A stretch of DNA of 64,000 bases from Keratinibaculum paraultunense (lineage in GTDB: Bacteria > Bacillota > Clostridia > Tissierellales > Tepidimicrobiaceae). The stretch is from the NCBI RefSeq assembly GCF_016767175.1, contig NZ_CP068564.1:1302001-1366000 (forward strand), given 5' to 3'. The position numbers and the translations under genes are program-made. This document shows, piece by piece, positions 50,832 to 57,811 of the stretch. The notes beneath the pieces are model-generated. The model was given only the letters and a program-made list of their open reading frames with translations, had not been told where the DNA came from and did not search any database. How positions within the stretch are numbered: the stretch's first letter is position 1; every line of letters starts with the position of its first letter.

Positions 50832-51510
50832 TTATGTAACCTACCCCCCAAACAGTTTTAATAAATTTTGGATTTCTAGCATCTTCCGACATCTTTTCTC
50901 TTAACCTAGCAATATGTGCCATAACAGTATTGTTATTTCCCAGATATCTTTCATTCCATATATTGGTAAATAATTCTTCAGAAGATATTATCCTTCCTTT
51001 ATTTTTAGCTAAATATAATAATATATCATATTCCAATGGTGTAAGATCTATTTCCTTTTCATTTATGCTCACCTTGTGGGAAGCTAATTCTATATGTAAT
51101 CCATTAATATCTATAAATTCTAATTCCTGTGTTTTATTATAGGATTTTGTTCTACGAAGTTGAGCTTTTACCCTAGCAACTACTTCTAAGGGATTAAAAG
51201 GTTTAGTAATATAATCATCTGCCCCAATTGTAAGACCCTTTATCTTATCAATGTCCTCTATCCTTGCCGTTACCATGATTACTGGGAAAAAACTATTTTC
51301 CCTTATCGTTTTTAAAACAGTGAAACCATCAATATCTGGAAGCATAATATCTAATAAAGCTAAATCTATATTATCGCTACTATTTTCAACTACATGGATT
51401 GCATCTTCACCTGTATTTGCTATTATTACTCCATATCCTTCATTATTAAGATAAAACTCTAATAAATCTGCTATTTCATTTTCATCATCTACAATAAGAA
51501 TCTTTCCCAT
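50824..51510 (-). CDS. Response regulator, OmpR/VanR family
   Basis: The ATG at 51510 is used because AAAGGATGAT precedes it; a TTG frame begins at 51528. The 228-residue protein has a receiver domain (VDDENEIADL, phosphoacceptor in LALLDIMLPDIDG, Lys in ADDYITKPF) and a winged-helix DNA-binding domain (about 130-228; DLTPLEYDILLYLAKNKG, TVMAHIARLREKM, KTVWGVGYIIE). GADDYITKPFNPLEVVARVK and ARVKAQLRRTK are close to VanR. It should be activated by the kinase encoded downstream. Confidence 0.9.
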   Translation of the reverse strand: MGKILIVDDENEIADLLEFYLNNEGYGVIIANTGEDAIHVVENSSDNIDLALLDIMLPDIDGFTVLKTIRENSFFPVIMVTARIEDIDKIKGLTIGADDYITKPFNPLEVVARVKAQLRRTKSYNKTQELEFIDINGLHIELASHKVSINEKEIDLTPLEYDILLYLAKNKGRIISSEELFTNIWNERYLGNNNTVMAHIARLREKMSEDARNPKFIKTVWGVGYIIE

Positions 51511-51658
51511 AATATCATCCTTTGTCAATTATTTAGAAATTTTTATTCTCCTATTATTAGTTACTATTAACTCCTAACTTAAATTTTATCTTTGATTAAT
51601 TGTATTATATCATTTCTTTAGATCTTTTTTAGTAATACGCATAAATTAAAAAATAAAA

Positions 51659-51704
51659 AAATACTGTATAAATAAACGATCTTATTTATACAGTATTTTT
51701 TATC
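51659..51704. terminator. Strong bidirectional-type hairpin with T-tract
   Basis: AATACTGTATAAATAA and TTATTTATACAGTATT form a 16-bp stem with loop ACGATC, followed by Ts. It lies downstream of the coiled-coil protein gene (minus strand) and upstream of the two-component operon. Confidence 0.8.
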
Positions 51705-51720
51705 ACTTAATAATATCTTA

Positions 51721-52167
51721 TTATATTATTTTTCTTTTCAATCTTCTAATATCTACTTCATGTCTACCACTTATCTCTTTCAATATCTCATTTTCTTCAA
51801 TTAATACATCTAATTTTTCATTAATCTCTTGCCTAAATTCACTTAAATAAGCAGTTTGTTCAATTACAGCATCTAAACAATCCCTTATTTCATTTTGCCC
51901 TTCTTCTAACTTCATTTGTCCTTGTTCTAATTTCATTTGCCCTTCTTCTAACTTCATTTGCCTTTCTTCTAATTTCATCTGCCCTTGTTCTAATTTCATT
52001 TGCCCTTCTTCTAATTTCATCTGCCCTTCTTCTAACTTCATCTGCCCTTCTTCTAACTTCATCTGCCCTTCTTCTAACTTCATCTGCCCTTGTTTTAATT
52101 CTACTAACTCTTCTCTTAATGATTTAATTTCAGTTAATACTATTTTTTGAAACTCTTCATTGGTCAT
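51721..52167 (-). CDS. Coiled-coil protein with heptad repeats GQMKLEE
   Basis: The 148-residue protein is almost entirely helical. After a 26-residue start it has nine 7-residue units of the form (G/R)QMKLE(E/Q) (residues 27-89). A second coiled-coil region (about 95-140) follows, ending in basic RRLKRKII. A heptad period is what a coiled coil requires. There is no signal peptide or membrane helix. It is probably a cytosolic or structural coiled coil; the function is unknown. At DNA level the units are 21-bp tandem repeats, so copy number may vary between strains. Confidence 0.8.
   Translation of the reverse strand: MTNEEFQKIVLTEIKSLREELVELKQGQMKLEEGQMKLEEGQMKLEEGQMKLEEGQMKLEQGQMKLEERQMKLEEGQMKLEQGQMKLEEGQNEIRDCLDAVIEQTAYLSEFRQEINEKLDVLIEENEILKEISGRHEVDIRRLKRKII
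51901..52089 (-). repeat. Nine 21-bp tandem repeats inside the coiled-coil gene
   Basis: Each unit encodes (G/R)QMKLE(E/Q) and reads, on the plus strand, close to TTCTTCTAACTTCATCTGCC. Units differ by a few third-position changes and one Gly-to-Arg change. The repeat length keeps the reading frame whatever the copy number. Confidence 0.92.
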
Positions 52168-52248
52168 ATTAATACCCCCTATACTCTATCGTATTAACAT
52201 TATATCATAAAATAAATTTATAATAGTAAAAAATAGTCAAAAATATTT

Positions 52249-52518
52249 TCATAATCTGTTTATTCGTTTAATTTCATATTCAAGATCATTTATTTTATAT
52301 TCCAATGCTATTATAGGATTTATGCCATATGTAACCAATAACTCCTTAATATATCTAATATTTTCATCATCCGGTTTAAGATGAAGGAGAATATATTCTA
52401 CATATTCTCCTAATTCTTTTATCCACTTTTTCAATGGGGTATTGGTTCTAATACATTTTTTATAACTTATTCTTCTAATATCTTTATCCTGACTAGCAGA
52501 TTTTAAATCTAAAAAAGG
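52249..52518 (-). pseudogene. Remnant of an unrecognised protein gene (C-terminal part)
   Basis: A frame of 89 codons is open from just after a TGA at 52519 to the stop at 52249. It has no ATG. A TTG at 52434 would give 61 residues (KKWIKELGEYVEYILLHLKP and following), but no ribosome-binding site precedes it. Upstream in-frame sequence (KDIRRISYKKCIRTNTPLKK) looks like real protein, so I favour the 3' end of a gene whose start has been lost. The sequence is helical and charged, with no known motif. On the opposite strand, 52518-52582 carries another short protein-like end (YNSRDFKRAVPYEKVIF). Confidence 0.35.
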
Positions 52519-52667
52519 TCAACGTTATTTATAATTCGAGGGATTTTAAGCGAGCTGTTCCTTATGAGAAGGTGATTTTTTGAATAGAATATGGTATAAA
52601 AGAAATATACTAGAATGTTTAAATTTTAAAGCAAAAAAACTATCTCTCCCCAAAAGAGGTGAATAAC

Positions 52668-53183
52668 ATGAACAATCTTTTTTTAACAGGAAAAAAAGGT
52701 ATAGGAAAATCCACTCTTTTAAATAAAATAATTAAAGAAGTTGATCTTTCTATAGGAGGATATATTACAGAAAAGAAAATTGAAGAACATATAAAAACCT
52801 TTACCATAGTATCCTTATATGACTATACAGAAAAATATCCTATAGCAAAAATAAATATAAAAAAATATTCAAAAGAAGTATTTATAGATAATTTCAAATA
52901 TCCCATCGTAACTCTTTTAGATAAAAGTCTAAAAAATAGAGACTTAATAGTAATGGACGAATTAGGATTTATGGAAAACAATATTGAACCCTTTACTTCT
53001 AAAGTGTATGAAATATTAGATAGCAATAAAATTGTATTTGGAGTTTTAAAGGATTTTGATTGTGAATTTTTAAATAATATTAGAACTAGGAAAAATGTTT
53101 GTATAATAGAAGTCACTAAAGATAATAGGAATTACTTACATAAAGAAATAATAGATATAATACAAAAGCAGAATTTAAAGTAA
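52668..53183 (+). CDS. THEP1-type nucleoside-triphosphatase
   Basis: The ATG at 52668 follows AAGAGGTGAATAAC; a GTG at 52659 lies in that site. The 171-residue protein has a P-loop GKKGIGKSTLLNKII, GGYITEKK (typical of NTPase_1/THEP1) and a Walker B-like LIVMDELGFMEN. Members are P-loop NTPases with broad nucleotide use, of uncertain cell role. It converges on the PfkB-type kinase gene with a 16-bp gap. Confidence 0.85.
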   Translation: MNNLFLTGKKGIGKSTLLNKIIKEVDLSIGGYITEKKIEEHIKTFTIVSLYDYTEKYPIAKINIKKYSKEVFIDNFKYPIVTLLDKSLKNRDLIVMDELGFMENNIEPFTSKVYEILDSNKIVFGVLKDFDCEFLNNIRTRKNVCIIEVTKDNRNYLHKEIIDIIQKQNLK

Positions 53184-53199
53184 TTTCCAAATTTAAATT

Positions 53200-54135
53200 C
53201 TACCATATTTTTCTTTTTTCAATCTCTATTTCATTCATTATCCCTTTCATAAGTGTCATATTTAACTTCCCTGCATCTGCTTCCATAGCATTAGCTGCAC
53301 CACAAGCAGCTGCTATTTTTAATATATATTCAAAATCATAATCTCTAAATAAAGAAACAGCAAAACCAGCTATCATTGCACTTCCAGCTCCTGAAGAATT
53401 TACAATTTCTACGCTTGGGACCTTAACTTTATAATAATAATCTTCTTTAAGCATCAATACTCCTGCCTTACCTAGGGAAATAACTACTATTTTCACTCCA
53501 TTTTCAACTATATATTTTGCAGCTCTGACCATCTCCGTTTCAGAGGTCATTATAAATCCCATTAATTCTTCTAATTCATTCCTATTGACTCTTATTAGAA
53601 AAGGCGATGCTTTAATTCCAAGTTTTAGTGCTGCACCACTAGTATCTAATATAAATTTTTTCCCTTCTTCTTTAGCCATAACTATTAAATCCCTATATAT
53701 ATCTACTGGTAATCCTCTAGGTAAGTCTCCAGATGCACATATTATATCCGCATCCCTTACTAACTTTCTATATAATTTATAAAACTCAAGTACCTCTTCA
53801 CTAGATATAGAAGGACTTCTTTCTATTATTTCAGTTTGAATTCCGAAATCCGATAATACAGCTATTCGGCTTCTTGTTTCATCATTAATATTAGTAAATT
53901 CATGCTCTATACCTAAACAATCTAATGATTCCTTCACATATTCACCACTTCGCCCTCCACAAAAACCTGTAACTTTTATAGGTTCATTAAATGTTTTAAT
54001 TATTTTAGCAACATTAAGACCATCGCCTCCAGGGGTATATTCCACTTCATATGCTTTATAACTTTTGCCTACTTCAAAATTATTAATAAAATATCTTCTA
54101 TCAATGGAAGGGTTCAAAGCCACAGTTAAAATCAA
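53200..54135 (-). CDS. PfkB-family sugar kinase (1-phosphofructokinase-like) with altered active site
   Basis: The TTG at 54135 is preferred: AAAGGGGGAATTTAAA precedes it and the product then begins MILTVALNPSIDR, as family members do (311 residues). The fold is complete, but two conserved residues differ. The N-terminal GGKGxN motif reads GGDGLN (Asp38 for Lys), and the C-terminal GAGD motif with the catalytic Asp reads GAGSAMIAGF (Ser252). It lies alone, without fruA or lac genes. It may have lost kinase activity or act on another ligand. The annotation as 1-phosphofructokinase would rest on overall similarity only. Confidence 0.8.
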   Translation of the reverse strand: MILTVALNPSIDRRYFINNFEVGKSYKAYEVEYTPGGDGLNVAKIIKTFNEPIKVTGFCGGRSGEYVKESLDCLGIEHEFTNINDETRSRIAVLSDFGIQTEIIERSPSISSEEVLEFYKLYRKLVRDADIICASGDLPRGLPVDIYRDLIVMAKEEGKKFILDTSGAALKLGIKASPFLIRVNRNELEELMGFIMTSETEMVRAAKYIVENGVKIVVISLGKAGVLMLKEDYYYKVKVPSVEIVNSSGAGSAMIAGFAVSLFRDYDFEYILKIAAACGAANAMEADAGKLNMTLMKGIMNEIEIEKRKIW

Positions 54136-54205
54136 TTTAAATTCCCCCTTTACACAGTAAATAAAGTGCATATTCCGTAATTTTTATAACTTTTTATATT
54201 ATTTC

Positions 54206-54766
54206 TCAATAATTCTTTTTATCTAAATAGGAATACGCTTTTCCTGGTAATAAATTTTCAAACACTACATAATCCCTTTTTGTAAAAAACATAAAATGTT
54301 TCTCACCTTTTACAGCATAAACTAAAACCGTAAATTTATCAGATTTTATAGAATAATATTCTATATCATCAATTGCTATTTGCAGTAAAAATATATTTTT
54401 CTCTATATCCATACTTATACTATTGGCTCCATCAATAGATGCAATAAAAGGAAAAAAACATAAGTTTTTATCTTGTACCCACATATGAAGACTTCCCTTC
54501 AATATATTGGAATCACCTTTTATGTAATGTACAATATGAGTTTCAATGGGAAAATTTATCATAGATTTTATTTCATTATATTTTCTCCATACTCTATCTT
54601 TTGCTTTAATTGTTTTTTTCTCTTTATCAGTCAATTGATTATAAGCTCTTGTGCTTTTTATAAATAATATTCCTCCAATTACTAATATGACTGGAATAAA
54701 TATGTTGGGATAATCAACAATAAATATGAATATTATAAGTAAGAGAACTATACCGAGACTTGACAA
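54206..54766 (-). CDS. Membrane-anchored protein of unknown function
   Basis: A TTG start follows GAGGAGGGG. The 186-residue protein has two closely spaced N-terminal membrane helices (residues 4-35, GIVLLLIIFIFIVDYPNIFI and the following VILVIGGILFI). A cytosolic part of about 140 residues follows, rich in beta strands, which could be a PH-like domain (for example YYSIKSDKFTVLVYAVKGEK and HFMFFTKRDYVVFENLL). No enzyme motif is seen. It lies 70 bp upstream of the sugar kinase gene. Confidence 0.65.
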   Translation of the reverse strand: MSSLGIVLLLIIFIFIVDYPNIFIPVILVIGGILFIKSTRAYNQLTDKEKKTIKAKDRVWRKYNEIKSMINFPIETHIVHYIKGDSNILKGSLHMWVQDKNLCFFPFIASIDGANSISMDIEKNIFLLQIAIDDIEYYSIKSDKFTVLVYAVKGEKHFMFFTKRDYVVFENLLPGKAYSYLDKKNY

Positions 54767-54923
54767 ATATACCCCTCCTCAATAATTAGTCTCTATATTA
54801 CATTTTTCTACATTAAATTTAAAATTCCTCTTTTATTTATAAATAAAATTAAAATAGAATCTTGAAAATAACTATTGTTTAGTTTATAATGAAAAAGATT
54901 GTATTATAAGGAGGTTTTAAAAA

Positions 54924-55517
54924 TTGAAAGATATATATTTAATATCAGATACCCATTTTGGTCATTGGTTTGCTGTATGGTTTTGGAACAGACCTTTTGA
55001 AAATATAAAAGAGATGAATAATGCATTGATTTATAATTGGAATAATAGGATAAAAGAAGATGATATAATTATAGTGCTAGGAGATTTTTTCGCAGGAAAT
55101 AGATTGTTCTTAAAATATCTTTTAAATAATTTAAATGGAGAAAAGATTTTAATCAAAGGCAACCATGATTTCAAATTCAGATATAAAAAATTATTAACGG
55201 AAAAAGAAGTGAGCTTTTATAATAGAATGGAGTTCTCACTGGATGAATATCACTTTTTATTAACTCATAAACCCATGAAGAAATTACCAGATAAAACTAT
55301 AAATATTCATGGTCACCACCATAAAAAATTAATACCTCCTAAATATGAAAAACATAAATACTTTAATGTAGCTGTGGAACATAATAATTATAAACCTGTA
55401 GCATTAGAGGAAATAATAGAAGATAAATTAGGCAAAAAGAAACTGGATAATTTAAAAATAATAGAGCAAATAAAATACTCTAGCTTAAATAAAAAATATG
55501 CTATCGCTTTTACTTAA
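54924..55517 (+). CDS. Metallophosphoesterase
   Basis: The TTG start follows AAGGAGG. The 197-residue protein has ISDTHFGHWFA, VLGDFFAGN, IKGNHDFK, LLTHKP and INIHGHHHK, the complete calcineurin-like metal set, and is close to YfcE-like phosphoesterases. The substrate is unknown. It ends in a strong terminator that also stands between it and the convergent YkuK gene. Confidence 0.88.
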   Translation: MKDIYLISDTHFGHWFAVWFWNRPFENIKEMNNALIYNWNNRIKEDDIIIVLGDFFAGNRLFLKYLLNNLNGEKILIKGNHDFKFRYKKLLTEKEVSFYNRMEFSLDEYHFLLTHKPMKKLPDKTINIHGHHHKKLIPPKYEKHKYFNVAVEHNNYKPVALEEIIEDKLGKKKLDNLKIIEQIKYSSLNKKYAIAFT

Positions 55518-55551
55518 AATACCAGGGGATAATCCCTGGTATTTTAATTAA
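55518..55551. terminator. Terminator between phosphoesterase and YkuK genes
   Basis: AAAATACCAGGG and CCCTGGTATTTT form a 12-bp stem with loop GATAAT, directly after the phosphoesterase stop. Confidence 0.85.
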
Positions 55552-55565
55552 TTTTAAAATATCAA

Positions 55566-56027
55566 TCATTTCGTATATTTATCCGCTATAGAAGAAGCTG
55601 CATAAGAATTAGGCTTGGTTTCACAACCAAATCCACAAGCTTTTATCCAACCTACTATTTCTGGTATTAACTTATAAGTTTGACCATTATTTCCAGCATC
55701 TACGTGAATACTTATGCCAAAATCTATACCTTCTTTTTCTAATACTTCTGATAATTTCATAGCTACAGATAAGCTATTACTTGTTTCATAAAATAATTTT
55801 TGACTTATGCCAGATATTTTCTTCACAGTTTTAATATCATAAAAAAATATTCCTCCATGTCCTACCCTATGGACAGCTACAACTACCACAACTTTTGTAT
55901 AATCAAAATTTTGGCTATCTGTACCTACGGAAATGTTATAAATACTATTTGGCGATTTATTTATAAAGCTTTTGATTATATCTATCATTTCCTTATAATT
56001 TACTTTTCCATAAGTTGGACTATACAT
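55566..56027 (-). CDS. YkuK-like protein (DUF458, RNase H fold)
   Basis: The 153-residue protein matches the DUF458/YkuK family: NISVGTDSQNFDYTKVVVVVAV at the first RNase H-like strand (acidic D), GISIHVDAGNNGQTYKLIPEI in the middle and KPNSYAASSIADKYTK at the end. The acidic residues suggest a metal-dependent nuclease-like fold. The function is unknown. Its ATG overlaps the end of a small upstream frame, suggesting it was second in an operon. Confidence 0.85.
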   Translation of the reverse strand: MYSPTYGKVNYKEMIDIIKSFINKSPNSIYNISVGTDSQNFDYTKVVVVVAVHRVGHGGIFFYDIKTVKKISGISQKLFYETSNSLSVAMKLSEVLEKEGIDFGISIHVDAGNNGQTYKLIPEIVGWIKACGFGCETKPNSYAASSIADKYTK

Positions 56028-56179
56028 AATCTCCCTTCCTTCTTTCTATATTTTCTATATATTTATTATATTCATTATCTATCAATCTTTCAAATATATA
56101 TTTATTTTTATCTTTAACCAATTTTCCACATATTCTTTTTTTCAACTGTAGCATATATAAATTTTTCTGCATCTAACAT
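56020..56179 (-). pseudogene. Small gene upstream of ykuK, apparently frameshifted at an A7 run
   Basis: An ATG at 56179 opens MLDAEKFIYATVEKK. After a run of seven As (56136-56142) the protein-like sequence continues in another frame as RICGKLVKDKNKYIFERLID and on to a stop at 56020, which overlaps the ykuK start region. One A fewer would join the two into about 52 codons. The AAGGGAG before ykuK lies inside this frame. No family was recognised. It may be a pseudogene, a sequence error, or a site of slippage. The rest of 56180-56360 holds no gene I can support. Confidence 0.35.
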
Positions 56180-56360
56180 TTTATCCAATATTTTATTTTC
56201 ATTATACTATATTTTCAACATAGGTGGCTCCTGTAAAGTTTGCTTAATTTCAGATAAATTTGTAAGTTCACCTGCTCCCTTAACTCTAATATTATATATT
56301 TTCCTCTTTTGTTTAAACTTACTTTAAAGTGATATAATAAATATATGGGAGGGATTATAT

Positions 56361-57059
56361 ATGATCAGCATGTTAAGTATTGACTGGGATTATTTTATAC
56401 CTTTAAAAAAAGAATGGCAAGGCTCATATATTGAAAATGAAAGAAACAGAAATTTCCTATGGTATCAAAGATATTTTAATGGAAAAGCAAAAGGAGAAGA
56501 TATAGAATCCTCCATAAAACATAATACTCAGCTAATAAATAACTTTAAAAAAGTCTTATCTATTAAATTTAATATAGAAAAAGATGCAAAACTATATGTA
56601 TCTGACTCCCATAGTTTAAGCTATCATTTAGCTAAGTATTACAATTGTAAAAATATCTATTCGTTTGATGCCCATACCGATTTAGGCTACGGAGGATTAA
56701 AATCTCTTCAATTTGAAGTAAATTGTGCTAACTGGTTAGGAAAAATTTTAGATGATTCCATCACACAAACTGCTTACATAATTTTAAGCCCTTTCTCATT
56801 TGAAAATAGTAATCAATTTGATGAAATAAATAATAAATTTAATATAAAATATATAAATACAAATAATATATCTAATTCCCCTAAAATATCTATTATACAC
56901 ATAGCACGGTCTGGAGTTTGGACCCCACCCTGGTTAGATTATGCCTTTTTTGAATTAGTAGATAGTTTTAATAGACCATATATGGTAATAAATCTTAAGC
57001 ATAGAAATTGGAACCCCAAAGATATATCATTATCAGAAATATTACCTAATATTGTATAA
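56361..57059 (+). CDS. Uncharacterised arginase-fold-like protein (UPF0489-like)
   Basis: The 232-residue protein starts MLSIDWDYFIPL, and residues near 113 read YSFDAHTDLGYGG. These DxDxF and DAHxD patterns resemble the metal-binding motifs of the arginase/UPF0489 superfamily. Later segments (IHIARSGVWTPPWLDYAFFE, and VINLKHRNWNPKD) are unlike any enzyme I know. GGGAGGG precedes the ATG. A hydrolase on a guanidino or amide group is possible but not shown. Confidence 0.6.
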   Translation: MISMLSIDWDYFIPLKKEWQGSYIENERNRNFLWYQRYFNGKAKGEDIESSIKHNTQLINNFKKVLSIKFNIEKDAKLYVSDSHSLSYHLAKYYNCKNIYSFDAHTDLGYGGLKSLQFEVNCANWLGKILDDSITQTAYIILSPFSFENSNQFDEINNKFNIKYINTNNISNSPKISIIHIARSGVWTPPWLDYAFFELVDSFNRPYMVINLKHRNWNPKDISLSEILPNIV

Positions 57060-57090
57060 AGAACACCTTTTAAGATGTTCTTTATACAAT
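57058..57090. terminator. Terminator between the arginase-like gene and the peroxiredoxin gene
   Basis: ATAAAGAACA and TGTTCTTTAT form a 10-bp stem immediately after the stop, between two convergent genes. Confidence 0.7.
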
Positions 57091-57094
57091 TAAA

Positions 57095-57736
57095 CTATAT
57101 ATTTTTATAACACAAATACCAATCTACACAACAATATCCTTCTTCTCCACTTACTCTTCGTAATAATTCTTCGTAAGTTTGAGGTGCTGGTACTACCACT
57201 GGATCTCCTGGGAACCAATTAGCAGGTGTAGCTACTTTTTCCTTATCTGATGTTTGTAAAGCTGTTAATAGCCTTATTATTTCAGGAATATACCTTCCAT
57301 TAGTTAATGGGTATACGAGAATAGCTCTTATTATTTGTTTATCATCAATTATAAATACATTTCTAACTGTGGTATTTGTACTAATATCTGGAGCAATCAT
57401 ACCATACATATTAGCTATACTCATATCCTTGTCCGCTATTATAGGAAAAGGAATTTGAATACCTGTGTTTTGATAAATATTATAAACCCAAGCTAAATGT
57501 GAAGAATTACTATCTAAACTTAAACCTATCAATTGAGCATTTCTTTCTACGAAAGAACTGTATTGCTCTGCAAAAGCAATAAATTCAGTAGTTCACACAG
57601 GAGTAAAATCCCCTGGATGGGAAAATAAAACCACCCATTTCCCAGCAAAATCAGATAACTTCAGAGGTCCAAAAGTAGATTGAGCATAAAAATCTGGTGC
57701 TTTCATCCCTAAAGTTAAACATCTATTTTCATTCAT
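57095..57736 (-). CDS. Selenocysteine-containing peroxiredoxin (in-frame TGA at the peroxidatic site)
   Basis: The ATG at 57736 (after GGTGGTGAAAATT) opens a frame with one in-frame TGA at 57593-57595. Read through, it gives a 213-residue Prx6/AhpC-TSA-type protein. The TGA is residue 48 in the motif PGDFTPV-U-TTEF, exactly where peroxiredoxins have the peroxidatic Cys (PVCTTE). The frame continues with good homology ([44 protein letters not shown]). A hairpin just after the UGA fits a bacterial SECIS. Selenocysteine peroxiredoxins (PrxU) are known in anaerobic clostridia. The enzyme should reduce peroxides with thiol reductants. An automatic caller would truncate it to 145 residues from 57532. 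Confidence 0.93.
57555..57594 (-). promoter_or_regulatory. Candidate bacterial SECIS element
   Basis: On the minus strand GAACT (starting in the UGA codon) pairs with AGTTC. Inside it ATTGCT and AGCAAT form a perfect 6-bp stem closed by the loop TTTGCAG. The loop lies 19-25 nt after the UGA, within the usual distance for SelB-dependent recoding. Confidence 0.7.
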
Positions 57737-57811
57737 AATTTTCACCACCAATATATATTGTTTAATATTATAATATTAATCTAAATCTAAAATGGTGAAA
57801 ATTATATTATT

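Noticed and set aside
49758-51510. Glycopeptide resistance locus
   Set aside because: Only the two-component pair is similar; no vanHAX, vanY or vanZ genes are in the window.
51721-52167. CRISPR array or minisatellite of regulatory type
   Set aside because: The 21-bp repeats have no spacers and lie in frame inside a gene with a normal start and stop.
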